Of a DNA stretch of 64,000 bases, positions 53,144 to 60,892 are shown one piece after another. The notes under the pieces were generated by a model, which worked only from the letters and a program-made list of their open reading frames with translations, searched no databases and was not told the DNA's origin. Both the position numbers and the translations under genes were made by a program. The number at the start of each line of letters is the position of its first letter. The first letter of the stretch is position 1. The stretch is from a bacterium (lineage in GTDB: Bacteria > Acidobacteriota > Terriglobia > Terriglobales > Acidobacteriaceae), in contig JAMFSC010000186.1 in assembly GCA_026225095.1 (NCBI GenBank), positions 1 to 64,000 of the forward strand. Direction: 5' to 3'.

Positions 53144-53376
53144 CTCCGCACCACCTTTCCCATCCAACTCGGCATCCACGCGACCGCTTCAGGACGACGC
53201 AAACAGATCCACGCTTGCTCGGTGTTCCATAAAGAAGCGCCAATCAACCAGACCATGGAAACAAACCTGAAATCCCCACCGGGCGACATGGCATAGACAT
53301 GACGCGCCAATACGATCCAAAACAACGAGGCCACGATGTGCACCACCAGGCAGATCAGCCATGCCAGTCGTCTCAC
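53140..53376 (-). CDS. Small two-helix membrane protein
   Basis: 78 residues from GTG 53376, which overlaps the preceding stop (GTGA) and has GGAGG upstream. Hydrophobic segments LAWLICLVVHIVASLFWIVLA and FVSMVWLIGASLWN. Longer open frame upstream rejected. Not recognised. Confidence 0.6.
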   Translation of the reverse strand: MRRLAWLICLVVHIVASLFWIVLARHVYAMSPGGDFRFVSMVWLIGASLWNTEQAWICLRRPEAVAWMPSWMGKVVRR

Positions 53377-54341
53377 GCCAGCACCTCCGCGCCGGCAACG
53401 GCCGGATACTGATGCCACTGCACGCCATCGAGCAGATCGCCCGCAGCTTTCTTGCCGACACACGCAAATGTCGCGTTTAGAGTTGGAAAGAACTCCAATC
53501 GGCAGCGATCATTGCGAGTGTCCTCGACTAGAGCTCTATGCGCCCACTCGCCCCATTGCTTGAAGAAGAATGAAACGTCAGCCCGCAAACATTGATCCCG
53601 CAGCCCACGCGCCCAGTCCGGATGCATGGGCCGCGCATCATGCCCGCTCTCTCCCCCGCAGATAGCCCAGTGGAGCATCTCGCGGCGCGAATACGCATAC
53701 TCCCAACCGCCTTCCGGACCGACATACAGGAACCGATTGAGATCGATCGGTCCCAGCAGCGGCTCAGCGGAGATGAATCTCACCGCAGCCGGCGTATCCA
53801 GCAGCAGTGGGATACGCTCGTCCGCAGTCTTCTGATCCTCCACCGACACACCCTGCCACCAGTTCGGCAACGGCCACTTTGGGATGTACTCAAAGTCATG
53901 CTTGGCAGCGAGCTCATCCGCAAACTCGATGACGGTCTCATAGAAGTCCGGACGCGAGAGCAACACCTGCATCCGCTCAGGCCGCTTCGTCAGGCACTGG
54001 TACGTATGCCCAGGCGTCAACATCGCGACGGCCATGATCTGGGCGATCATCCATTCCCTGACCTCTTCGTGAAACAGATCCGACATCGAGTTCACAAAGT
54101 AAGTCGTCGCCCGCTTCCGTTTCAGCGGAGCCAGCAGCGCGTTCTCATCGAAGTGGATCTTCCCAGTCCATGCCGCCTTGTTTCCCCGCAGCACCGTCAG
54201 CCCGGAGTACTTCACCTGCCCCATCGCCGCCAGCCGCCTCGACATGTTCCGCGCATAGCAGTTCCGGCAGCCCTCGCTCACGTTGGTGCATCCAGCGATG
54301 GGATTCCAGGTCTCCTGCGTCCACTCAATCCTGCTAGACAT
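53373..54341 (-). CDS. DUF5131 (Gp37/Gp68-like) phage protein
   Basis: 322 residues from ATG 54341. TWNPIAGCTNVSEGCRNCYARNMSRRLAAMG carries the Cys triad characteristic of DUF5131. Further hallmarks are SMSDLFHEEVREWMIAQIMAVAMLTPGHTYQCLTKRPERM, LPNWWQGVSVEDQKTADERIPLLL, FISAEPLLGPIDL and CGGESGHDARPMHPDWARGLRDQC. Common in phages; suspected radical-SAM-like protein, function unproven. Confidence 0.9.
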   Translation of the reverse strand: MSSRIEWTQETWNPIAGCTNVSEGCRNCYARNMSRRLAAMGQVKYSGLTVLRGNKAAWTGKIHFDENALLAPLKRKRATTYFVNSMSDLFHEEVREWMIAQIMAVAMLTPGHTYQCLTKRPERMQVLLSRPDFYETVIEFADELAAKHDFEYIPKWPLPNWWQGVSVEDQKTADERIPLLLDTPAAVRFISAEPLLGPIDLNRFLYVGPEGGWEYAYSRREMLHWAICGGESGHDARPMHPDWARGLRDQCLRADVSFFFKQWGEWAHRALVEDTRNDRCRLEFFPTLNATFACVGKKAAGDLLDGVQWHQYPAVAGAEVLA

Positions 54342-54645
54342 CGTTCGCCCCCTCGCCTTCATCCACCACCCGCACCCAGTTCGGGTTGGTCGGGTGAACC
54401 TGCAGCAGCCCACGCAGCTCGAGATACCGCTTCGAATCGGCGAAGTCGGGAGCCTCAAACTCCAGGCACGCCGCAATGTCGTGCCAGACCTCGTCATCAA
54501 CATCCCAAACAGTGATCGAATCGTCCGTGATGACCTCAGTGGCGAACTCATAGGCAAGGCTGCGTTCCAGCTTCCGCATCTCGACATCCGACGCATCCAC
54601 GGTGATCTTGACCATCAACTCCGGCAACTCAGCCATCCCGCTCAC
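54334..54645 (-). CDS. Small acidic phage protein
   Basis: 103 residues from GTG 54645, overlapping the previous stop by 4 bp. Acidic and helical (ITVDASDVEMRKLERSLAYEFATEVITDDSITVWDVDDEVWHDIAACLEF). Not recognised. An internal ATG three codons on is an alternative start. Confidence 0.6.
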   Translation of the reverse strand: MSGMAELPELMVKITVDASDVEMRKLERSLAYEFATEVITDDSITVWDVDDEVWHDIAACLEFEAPDFADSKRYLELRGLLQVHPTNPNWVRVVDEGEGANDV

Positions 54646-54932
54646 CGCTTCCCGCCGAAGATCTCAGCACCCAACGTCTCGACCTGCACTGCCTTCACCT
54701 GCTTCGCCCGCGCCGCCTCACGCCGTTCCTGCAACGTCTCGCGGATCTTGTCGATCCGCGTCTCCAGCAGCATCAGCGTGTCCCGCGGAGCCACCTTCGG
54801 ATCGGCCCAGATCGCTACATCTCCCTCGCGAATCACCAGCACCGCCAGCGCCCCGCTGCCCTCGCAGACCCACTTCGCCGCCGAGGTCAGCGAGCGCTGA
54901 CTCGTCAGATCCCAGCTAGGCTTTTTCCCCAT
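54642..54932 (-). CDS. Small helical phage protein
   Basis: 96 residues from ATG 54932 (GGAGG upstream). A helical KIRETLQERREAARAKQVKAVQ section and KWVCEGSGALAVLVIREGDVAIW. Overlaps the DUF3310 gene end by 17 bp. Not recognised. Confidence 0.6.
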   Translation of the reverse strand: MGKKPSWDLTSQRSLTSAAKWVCEGSGALAVLVIREGDVAIWADPKVAPRDTLMLLETRIDKIRETLQERREAARAKQVKAVQVETLGAEIFGGKR

Positions 54933-55218
54933 CCGCCACCTCCCGCCGCGCAATCTCCCGGTCCAGGTACCACCGCGCCTTCCGCAGATCCTCAAGCCCG
55001 TTCTTACCCTCATGCCGCCACACATACTTCACGACATTGCCGAGGTTGAATCCCATGTGCTCCGCGATCGCGATACACTCCACGCCCGATGGGTGATCGG
55101 TATAGTGCGTCGGGTGATGCACCGCATCCGCCAGCACCTGCTTCGGCGTGCGGCACGGCTGCGCATGACCCCGGCCCAGCACACAACCCGCATCGCACGT
55201 CATCACCCGATCACTCAT
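54916..55218 (-). CDS. DUF3310 family protein
   Basis: 100 residues from ATG 55218. HHPTHYTDHPSGVECIAIAEHMGFNLGNVVKYVWRHEGKNGLEDLRKARWYLDREI is the DUF3310 signature (P-x-H-Y, G-x-E-x-I-x-I, N-x-x-K-Y-x-W-R). DUF3310 proteins are nucleotide kinase-like accessory proteins common in phages. A long in-frame extension to 55551 is rejected because a real small gene occupies it in another frame. Confidence 0.85.
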   Translation of the reverse strand: MSDRVMTCDAGCVLGRGHAQPCRTPKQVLADAVHHPTHYTDHPSGVECIAIAEHMGFNLGNVVKYVWRHEGKNGLEDLRKARWYLDREIARREVADGEKA

Positions 55219-55226
55219 CGCAACCC

Positions 55227-55373
55227 TCAAGCTTCCTGCCGCTTTACATACACCCGCTCCGCACGCCACTTCCGCATAGCCTCGGCATGGCACGTCCGGC
55301 ACATCCTCTGCCCCGGCCTTCTCTCCCGCCCGCACAGGCGAGAGCACATCGTCGACGGCGCTTTGTACTTCAT
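55227..55373 (-). CDS. 48-residue zinc-ribbon protein
   Basis: ATG 55373 with ribosome site GGAGG 5 bp upstream; 48 residues: MKYKAPSTMCSRLCGRERRP, then GQRMCRTCHAEAMRKWRAER and a basic end. Four cysteines in two pairs (C-x3-C... C-x2-C) form a zinc ribbon of the kind seen in many phage early proteins (CGxxRxPGQRxCRxCHAExxRxWR). Stops 8 bp before DUF3310. Confidence 0.7.
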   Translation of the reverse strand: MKYKAPSTMCSRLCGRERRPGQRMCRTCHAEAMRKWRAERVYVKRQEA

Positions 55374-55552
55374 GCAGTCCTCCGCGTGGAACAAAACGTG
55401 TCACGTGAAACATTGCGAGGGGACCCGTCAGCCCGTAGAAGGAGCGGGCCCCTCGTGAGGCGCGGCTGCCTTCCCACCTCCCCAGGGAGAAGAACAGCCG
55501 CGCCTCCTCCCCACCGCATCGCCGGGCGACGGCAATGCGGAGGAAACTCAAA

Positions 55553-56311
55553 TCAGGCGATGATCGTCGTCCCGTCCGGCAGACGATCCTTCAGGTACCC
55601 GAAGATCTGCTCGCACGTATCCGTCTTCCAGCGGTTCGCATCCACCGGAATCAACGCCACCTCCGGCAGCGCCTCCTTCTTCGCCTTGAACCGCAGCAGG
55701 AAGTCCGACTCCACCGGCGTGATCTCCCGGAACGTCCTGTACGCACGCAACCCCATACGCGGTGGCAGCTCTACCTCGCCATGCGTCACGCCGCCCGAGT
55801 TGACCACCACCTTCTGCGAGAAGCCATCGTCCGCCAGCTCCACCGTGCTCCCCGCCTTCAGGTTCGAGCACAGCTTCAACATGTTGGTGTAGTTGCCTTC
55901 GAGCGGAAAGAACGCAGCCTGCGCCTGGATCAGGAAGAGCTCCGGCTCCATGTACTCGCCGAACTTGAACGGGCACACCTCACGCGACGTAGCCCGCGCC
56001 CACACATGCCTGCGTCCCCACTGGTCAGCCTCGAGCGAGACCAGCGACACCTTGTCGAAGCTCTCGACATGCACGGCGAACTTACCGGAGAAACCATCCA
56101 CGCCCACGGTGAACGCAGTAATCAGCCCCGTCAGGCTGGAGAGCTCGAGCGTCGGAGTCGCCACCGGAGCCAACGGAATCACCGGACGAACGACATCGCC
56201 CAGCGTGCCATCCGTCTTCACCGCGTAGGCGTTGCCATTCACATCGACCGTCACCGGACGGTCGGTCTTGTTGAGACTCAGGAACCAATCGAGCACCTGG
56301 ACTATGTTCAT
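55553..56311 (-). CDS. Conserved phage protein, DNA-metabolism operon
   Basis: 252 residues from ATG 56311 (GAGGG 6 bp upstream). Pattern LSSLTGLITAFTVGVDGFSGKFAVHVESFDKVSLVSL, KFGEYMEPELFLIQAQAAF, SNLKAGSTVELADDGFSQKVVVNSGGV and LPPRMGLRAYRTFREITPVESDFLLRFK matches a family of phage proteins widespread also in Firmicute siphophages, where it lies near recombination genes. Function unknown. Confidence 0.7.
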   Translation of the reverse strand: MNIVQVLDWFLSLNKTDRPVTVDVNGNAYAVKTDGTLGDVVRPVIPLAPVATPTLELSSLTGLITAFTVGVDGFSGKFAVHVESFDKVSLVSLEADQWGRRHVWARATSREVCPFKFGEYMEPELFLIQAQAAFFPLEGNYTNMLKLCSNLKAGSTVELADDGFSQKVVVNSGGVTHGEVELPPRMGLRAYRTFREITPVESDFLLRFKAKKEALPEVALIPVDANRWKTDTCEQIFGYLKDRLPDGTTIIA

Positions 56312-56362
56312 AAACATCCCTCATTTCATGTTGCGAAAGTGGAACCTCTACTACCGGACGCC

Positions 56363-56749
56363 TTACTTCGCGCCCTTGAACTGGATGGGTTGGGGAGCTT
56401 CCTTCGGCTTCGGAGCCGTGAAGACGATGGAAGCCTGGCGCGGATCGTGGAGCAGCCCAAACAGCGCACCGGTCTCCGCATCCTTGCCCACGAAGAAGAC
56501 ATCCTGCACCGGGTGTGGCTGCGCGAGTTTGGATTCGCAGGTAAACTCCGACGCGATCCGCGTGCGGGAATCATCCGGCTTCATCCGCACGTTCAACTTG
56601 ATCTCGCGCGAAGCTGTCGCCGGCGTGTTGAGGTCGTAGATGTTGTCCAGGCACTTCCGCAGCTCATCATTGAAGGCGTCGATGATCGCCCCCTTGCAGA
56701 GGTTCCCGATGTTGATCGTGATCGGTGCTTCTATCTCTTCCTTCGCCAT
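56363..56749 (-). CDS. Conserved phage protein (replication-terminator-like)
   Basis: 128 residues: INIGNLCKGAIIDAFNDELRKCLDNIYDLNTPATASREIKLNVRMKPDDSRTRIASEFTCESKLAQPHP. In Firmicute phages this small beta-rich protein, often called replication terminator protein, is encoded beside the preceding family, as here. GGAG ribosome site before ATG 56749. The name is historical; the role is unproven. Confidence 0.65.
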   Translation of the reverse strand: MAKEEIEAPITINIGNLCKGAIIDAFNDELRKCLDNIYDLNTPATASREIKLNVRMKPDDSRTRIASEFTCESKLAQPHPVQDVFFVGKDAETGALFGLLHDPRQASIVFTAPKPKEAPQPIQFKGAK

Positions 56750-56764
56750 CGCTGCTCTCCTTCG

Positions 56765-56905
56765 CTACTTGTCGTAAAACCTCTGGTACACCCACGCGAC
56801 AACCCCTGCGACCACCGCCCCGACCAAGATCACCGGTACGCCGACATGCAGAAAGAGCCACCACTGCGCGTCTTCGTATTGCGTCACGGCTTGCGGCACA
56901 TGCAT
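56765..56905 (-). CDS. 46-residue single-pass membrane protein
   Basis: ATG 56905 with GGGAG upstream; 46 residues. Hydrophobic helix WWLFLHVGVPVILVGAVVAG, then VVAWVYQRFYDK. Too short for automatic calling but with good coding context between two real genes on the same strand. Confidence 0.6.
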   Translation of the reverse strand: MHVPQAVTQYEDAQWWLFLHVGVPVILVGAVVAGVVAWVYQRFYDK

Positions 56906-56917
56906 CGCCAAGCTCCC

Positions 56918-57295
56918 TTACGCGTGATCGAAGTCTTCGTCGATGTCGTCCGTCTCTTCGTCATCCTCGCGGGTCGAAGCGGATACTGGCGCTTCCAGGG
57001 AACGACGCGCATCGACCAGCCTTTGAGCATCCCAGATGCTCACGGGTGCCGCGTTGATCGTCTTCGCGAGCCCACGCGCCGTCGCTTCGCTGACCGGCGT
57101 GATGGCATAGATACTGGCCGGTCCGAGGAACTTCGTGAGGGCTTGCTCCGACGCCACTTCAGGGACATCCACGCGGACGAACTTGCACCCGCCGATCTCC
57201 GCTTCCGTCACCAGTCCGGCGATCCGCTGGTGTCCCATCAACTCGACAAGCGCCCAGGACTCGAAGGGCTTGGCTGATTTGCTTTGCATTTCCAT
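56918..57295 (-). CDS. Hypothetical early phage protein, acidic tail
   Basis: 125 residues. The core SWALVELMGHQRIAGLVTEAEIGGCKFVRVDVPEVASEQALTKFLGPASIYAITPVSEATARGLAKTI is a beta-rich domain similar to small phage proteins following recombination genes. The tail is highly acidic (DDEETDDIDEDFDHA). GGAGAG before the ATG. Confidence 0.65.
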   Translation of the reverse strand: MEMQSKSAKPFESWALVELMGHQRIAGLVTEAEIGGCKFVRVDVPEVASEQALTKFLGPASIYAITPVSEATARGLAKTINAAPVSIWDAQRLVDARRSLEAPVSASTREDDEETDDIDEDFDHA

Positions 57296-57307
57296 CGTTG
57301 CTCTCCT

Positions 57308-57634
57308 TTACCTCGAAACCATCTGCACCAGCGGCTTCCACCAGACAGCCAACACCAGCAAAGCCATCGACCCCAGCGCCATCAGCCAGAAACGCTCCCG
57401 CACCACATGCTCCGGCGGACAGGCCGCAAACCCCGCCTGCAACCTCGGCTGACGCGGCCGGGGAATCTCACGCACCGGAGCGAGCAACGCCACCAGCTCC
57501 GGGGAAGGCGTCATATCCATCCGCTTCTCTTTCAACGCATCCACCATGCAAGCCACACAACGGTCAGCCCGACCAACGAACGGCTCGCCACATCCCGGAC
57601 ACATCGCCAACGTCAATCCCTCGATCGCATCCAT
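57308..57634 (-). CDS. Membrane protein with N-terminal zinc ribbon
   Basis: 108 residues from ATG 57634. Four-Cys ribbon CPGCGEPFVGRADRCVACM near the N-terminus, a basic/Pro linker, then a C-terminal transmembrane helix (FWLMALGSMALLVLAVWW). Not recognised. Confidence 0.6.
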   Translation of the reverse strand: MDAIEGLTLAMCPGCGEPFVGRADRCVACMVDALKEKRMDMTPSPELVALLAPVREIPRPRQPRLQAGFAACPPEHVVRERFWLMALGSMALLVLAVWWKPLVQMVSR

Positions 57635-57639
57635 CAGAA

Positions 57640-57942
57640 TCACGCCCTCGCCTTCATCCGCCGATTCCGTTTCCGCGCGGCTGCCTCGCGCGTGGCTTTG
57701 CGCCGTTCGGTCTCGATCCCTTCGAGCCGCGTCGCAATCTCTCCCGACTCCTCACGCCGGATCGTCTCCGTCGCCCTCTTCCCAGCACGCCTCGCCGCGA
57801 GGCGCGCCTTCACGCACTGCGGCCCACTGCAACACGTCCTCGGCGCGTCCCACCAGCCACACTCCTCGCCGTCCGAAAGCTTGCACGGATCCACATCCGG
57901 AGAGCACCGGCAGTACTCACATCTGCGCAGCTCGGCAGCCAT
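57640..57942 (-). CDS. Cys-rich small phage protein
   Basis: 100 residues from ATG 57942. RRCEYCRCSPDVDPCKLSDGEECGWWDAPRTCCSGPQC has nine cysteines in about 40 residues, followed by an Arg/Glu-rich basic helix. Probable zinc-binding nucleic-acid protein. The open frame extends to 58083 inside the XRE gene and is trimmed. Confidence 0.6.
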   Translation of the reverse strand: MAAELRRCEYCRCSPDVDPCKLSDGEECGWWDAPRTCCSGPQCVKARLAARRAGKRATETIRREESGEIATRLEGIETERRKATREAAARKRNRRMKARA

Positions 57943-57943
57943 A

Positions 57944-58192
57944 TCAAACACGCCGCACCCCCGCCATCGACCTGCACCGCTCCAACTCCAGAGCCCACGC
58001 GATATACTCCGCCAGGCTCGGCATCGCGAATCCAACCTCCCACCGGTGCAGCGTGTTGCGATGCACCCCGATCGCCCCGGCAACCGCGCCCTGACTCAAC
58101 CCCAGCCTCTTCCGGCGCTTCGCCATCTGGATCGAGACACTCCTCGCCCGCAACCGCGCATTCGGCATCCCGCCCAGCACCGAGCCCGTCAA
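57944..58192 (-). CDS. XRE-family helix-turn-helix protein
   Basis: 82 residues; HTH: SIQMAKRRKRLGLSQGAVAGAIGVHRNTLHRWEVGFAMPSLAEYIAWALEL. A Cro/CI-like early regulator. Overlaps the REC-like gene by 4 bp. Start could be at the internal ATG (residue 9). Confidence 0.8.
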   Translation of the reverse strand: MTGSVLGGMPNARLRARSVSIQMAKRRKRLGLSQGAVAGAIGVHRNTLHRWEVGFAMPSLAEYIAWALELERCRSMAGVRRV

Positions 58193-58614
58193 GCCCGCAC
58201 CTCGTCCCGCAGTTCATCGAGCCACACCAGCAACCCCGGCGCGACTTTCGGAACGGGCTTCTTCCCCGGCTTGCGCACCAGCAACGTCTTGACCCGCGCC
58301 ACCAGCTCCGCCGCGAACGTATCCTCCGCGAGGTCGATCCGGACGTTCGCGCCGGCACTCCTCGCCTCGCGAACACTTCCGCCCAACATCACCACCGGCA
58401 TTCCCGGATACACGCGCTTGAAGCCTGGAATCAACTCTCCGAACCGCGAGTCCAATACCAACAGTCCGGCACCTTCTGCGAAGGCAGCCCTTGCCTCGGC
58501 GATGGTCGCCGCATACCGAACCCGGCAGGCAGCCATCAGCTCCAGCAGCATCCGCACCCGGCTCACCAGAGCCGCATCGGTGCTCATCACCACCACCACC
58601 CGGCGCGGCCTCAA
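58189..58614 (-). CDS. Receiver-like (degenerate response regulator) protein
   Basis: 141 residues. The alternating pattern VVVVMSTDAALVSRVRMLLE, AGLLVLDSRFGELIPGFKRVYPGMPVVMLGG and RSAGANVRIDLAEDTFAAELVARVKTLL is that of a receiver domain: phosphoacceptor-like Asp in LVLDSRFGELIPG, then a MPVVML strand. The acidic pair after beta-1 is missing and the conserved Lys near the end is absent, so signal transduction by phosphorylation is doubtful. Confidence 0.55.
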   Translation of the reverse strand: MRPRRVVVVMSTDAALVSRVRMLLELMAACRVRYAATIAEARAAFAEGAGLLVLDSRFGELIPGFKRVYPGMPVVMLGGSVREARSAGANVRIDLAEDTFAAELVARVKTLLVRKPGKKPVPKVAPGLLVWLDELRDEVRA

Positions 58615-59027
58615 TGCATCACCCCCGGCATGATCACCGCATGGACGATGTAGCCCATCATCTCGTCGTAGGTGATGATCCTTCCGCCAAAGGTGCGGAG
58701 CGGCTTCCCTTCCGCCCCGCCGCCCTGTCCTCCCCGGCCCGCGCCGAGACCACCCGCCGGAGTGAACTCCGAACTGGGGGTTGCAACCTCAATCTCCTGT
58801 CCCTCGCCTGCGATCCCCGCCTCGAGCCTCCGGATCGCCTCCCGCAGCGCCGCCAGCACATCCTCGCCATAGACCGCGAGCACCCCGGCCTCAACCGCCT
58901 CGAACGGCCCCGGCCCCGCCGCGATCACCAGCTCCCCATCCGCCAGCCGCATCGCCAGCAGACGCAACTCCAGAATCAGCAGAATCAAAGCGCGCCGACG
59001 AGCATCCGGACGATCAAAAGCCATCAC
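58611..59027 (-). CDS. Hypothetical early phage protein
   Basis: 138 residues. Helical N-terminus (RRRALILLILELRLLAMRLADGELVIAAGPGPFEAVEAGVLAVYGEDVLAALREAIRRLEAG), Gly-rich linker, then GGRIITYDEMMGYIVHAVIM. Not recognised. Overlaps neighbours by 4 bp on both sides. Confidence 0.6.
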   Translation of the reverse strand: MMAFDRPDARRRALILLILELRLLAMRLADGELVIAAGPGPFEAVEAGVLAVYGEDVLAALREAIRRLEAGIAGEGQEIEVATPSSEFTPAGGLGAGRGGQGGGAEGKPLRTFGGRIITYDEMMGYIVHAVIMPGVMH

Positions 59028-59299
59028 GCCACCTCCGCTTTCCTCTTCCGTTCAGCTACAGGGCCGAGAAACTGATCCGCAGCGCCGGTCAGGCGCATCG
59101 ACCGGTACTTGCCCGGGATCCGCACAATGAACCCGTCCCGCTCCAACGCCTGGACAAGTTCGTGCGCGCTGGTGATGTGGATTCCCATCTCCGCACCGAT
59201 CTCCGCCATCGACGGAGCCATGCCGTTGCGGCTTCCCACCTTCCAGATCGCCCAGAGAGCATCCGCCTGTCGCGCGGTAGCTGGCCGTAATTCCGCCAT
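59024..59299 (-). CDS. LexA-like winged-helix repressor candidate
   Basis: 91 residues from ATG 59299. RPATARQADALWAIWKVGSRNGMAPSMAEIGAEMGIHITSAHELVQALERDGFIVRIPGKYRSMRLT is the LexA N-terminal winged helix (P-S-x-x-E-I-x-x-x-x-G, then L-x-x-x-G-x-I). No peptidase domain. First gene of the leftward phage operon and next to an operator-like palindrome, so it is the best candidate for the lysogeny repressor or an early activator. Confidence 0.75.
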   Translation of the reverse strand: MAELRPATARQADALWAIWKVGSRNGMAPSMAEIGAEMGIHITSAHELVQALERDGFIVRIPGKYRSMRLTGAADQFLGPVAERKRKAEVA

Positions 59300-59332
59300 A
59301 GGTGATGTACTTTGGTTTGGCACAACCCGAAC

Positions 59333-59396
59333 ATTATTGGGAGTAAATCGATTTGTCAATCTTTTTGTTTGCGTAATTACGCAATAGATGTATAAC
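59333..59396. promoter_or_regulatory. Divergent early/integration control region with palindromic operator
   Basis: Between the repressor-like gene (leftward) and excisionase (rightward). Leftward: TTGACA (59354-59359, minus strand) with ATAATG (59332-59337) 16 bp away. Rightward: TATAAC (59391-59396) with a weak TTTGCG (59368-59373) 17 bp upstream. The perfect 16-bp palindrome TTGCGTAATTACGCAA lies at 59369-59384 between them. Confidence 0.7.
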
Positions 59397-59422
59397 ACCT
59401 ACAAAGGTAGGGACGAAACGCC

Positions 59423-59635
59423 ATGGAAAAAATGCTCAATACAGCGCAGGCCGCCGAGATGCTCGGCGTCGAAGCCGCTACACTCCGCACCTGGAAGGCA
59501 CAGCGCAAGGGTCCACCGTTCGTGCAGCTCTCTCCGCGCTGCGTGCGTTATGCTGAGCGGGACATACTCACGTATGGCAGAGAGCGCCGTGTGGTCCCAT
59601 CCATGCCAGACACCCGGAGGCACCATGGCGCTTAG
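59423..59635 (+). CDS. Excisionase (MerR/AlpA-like HTH)
   Basis: 70 residues. MLNTAQAAEMLGVEAATLRTWKAQRKGPPFVQLSPRCVRYAERDILTYG is a typical excisionase/HTH_17 domain. Its end overlaps the integrase start (TAG 59633-59635 inside the ATG codon run). Directs prophage excision. Confidence 0.88.
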   Translation: MEKMLNTAQAAEMLGVEAATLRTWKAQRKGPPFVQLSPRCVRYAERDILTYGRERRVVPSMPDTRRHHGA

Positions 59636-60776
59636 AAAAGAACCAGGCAGTCCGTTCCTGTACTACGACTTCTACTTCCTTGGGAAGCGGCATCGCGGAT
59701 CGACTGAGGCGAAAACGAAGATGGCGGCCCGTGAAGTTGAAGCAAAAGTGCTCCTTGGGTTGATGGAAGGCAGCGCCCCCAAGCGCCGCCAGAAGCCGCC
59801 CACCCTGCGCGAGTTCTCCACCCGCTGGCTCGAGTGGGTGGAGACGTCGCGTACGCTCAAACCCAACAGCCGTAAGTACTACGAGTATGGCTGGCGGCTG
59901 CTCTCGCTCTCGAGGCTGGCGGAGATGTACATCGATCAGATCACCACCGAGATGGTCGACTGCACTTCGTTCGAGCGGCCGGTCATCAACCGCAAGACGA
60001 AAGAGTCGACCGGTGTCATGGTTCCCTGCTCGAAGTCCTACACCAGCCAGGCACTCCGCACGCTCAAGACGATGCTCGGATCTGCGATCGAATGGAAAAT
60101 CCTCTCGTCCCGTCCAAAGTTCGCCATGCCGGCGACGGTGGCACGCGACCAGATGATTGACCAGGACGCGGAGATCCGAATCCAGGATGCCCTGCAGATC
60201 GAAACCGAGAGCAACGCCCACCGCTGGATGCGCAGCCGGGCGTGGCTCGTGGTTGTCGTCCTGCAGGACACCGGGATGCGCCCGTGCGAGGTGTTCCCGA
60301 TGCGAATCGAGAACCTTCACTTCGACGCCGACCGGATCTGGGTGCCCAACGGAAAGACGAAGAACGCGACCCGCTTCGTCTCGATGAGCGAGCGCGTGAA
60401 GCGGATGCTGCTGGATGCAACACGCGGCCGCTCCGGCTGGGTGTTTCCATCCAAGCGTGCGAAGTCGGGCCATCTCGAATCGATCTCCAAGAGCTTCGCT
60501 GCGGCCTGCGTCCGGGCTGGAGTCGATCCACGGATTGTCCCTTATTCCGCTCGTCACACCTACGCTACTTACCAGGTCGAGGCGACAGGGAACATCTTCG
60601 CCGTCTCGAAATCGATGGGCCACGCCAACGTGCAGTCAATGACCCCCTACCAGCACGCCGACACGTCGCAACTCAACCGCAAGATTGACGAGCGCAATCG
60701 AGCCCGCGAACTGCGCCGTTTCCAACTCCTGACCGATAGTCAGACTTTTGGTCAGACAACATCCACGATCCAGTAA
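59625..60776 (+). CDS. Tyrosine integrase
   Basis: 383 residues from ATG 59625 (GGAGG 4 bp upstream). N-terminal arm-binding domain, core-binding domain (LREFSTRWLEWVETSRTLKPNSRKYYEYGWRLL) and catalytic domain: Arg in VLQDTGMRPCEVFPM, Lys in NGKTKNATR, HxxR-like in YSARHTYAT, His in SKSMGHANVQ and Tyr in MTPYQHADTS. The C-terminal ~20 residues are encoded by the arm-like repeat (QTFGQT). Stops 40 bp before attR. Confidence 0.93.
   Translation: MALRKEPGSPFLYYDFYFLGKRHRGSTEAKTKMAAREVEAKVLLGLMEGSAPKRRQKPPTLREFSTRWLEWVETSRTLKPNSRKYYEYGWRLLSLSRLAEMYIDQITTEMVDCTSFERPVINRKTKESTGVMVPCSKSYTSQALRTLKTMLGSAIEWKILSSRPKFAMPATVARDQMIDQDAEIRIQDALQIETESNAHRWMRSRAWLVVVVLQDTGMRPCEVFPMRIENLHFDADRIWVPNGKTKNATRFVSMSERVKRMLLDATRGRSGWVFPSKRAKSGHLESISKSFAAACVRAGVDPRIVPYSARHTYATYQVEATGNIFAVSKSMGHANVQSMTPYQHADTSQLNRKIDERNRARELRRFQLLTDSQTFGQTTSTIQ
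60738..60757 (+). promoter_or_regulatory. Candidate integrase arm-type sites, right
   Basis: AGTCAGACTTTT at 60738 and GGTCAGAC at 60750 inside the integrase 3' end, matching the array at 17096-17130. Confidence 0.5.
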
Positions 60777-60815
60777 AAAGCCCCGTAAACAGAGAGGAAT
60801 GAAGACGTGCTCGAA

Positions 60816-60892
60816 TCGACTCTTAATCGACTGGTCGTAGGTTCGATCCCTACCGCGTCCACCATTTCCCTCTCTCAAAATAAACGACTTAC
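60816..60892 (+). repeat. attR: right copy of 77-bp attachment core
   Basis: Identical to 16943-17019. It contains only the 3' half of tRNA-Lys, without the acceptor 5' strand. The next ~44 bp resemble the start of the prophage interior at 17020-17063 at about 80% identity. The 520-bp stretch 60893-61412 has no convincing gene. Confidence 0.95.

Larger units (their letters stand above)
16943..60892. mobile_element. HK97-like siphophage prophage integrated in tRNA-Lys
   Basis: About 44 kb between two perfect 77-bp direct repeats, with excisionase and tyrosine integrase beside the right repeat. It has a full set of head, packaging, connector, tail, tip, lysis, replication and regulatory genes in one leftward unit, and rightward cargo genes at the left end. 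HK97-type capsid, ClpP-like prohead protease, P27-type small terminase and HNH protein indicate a cos-type siphophage. The split tape-measure gene may make it defective. Confidence 0.95.
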
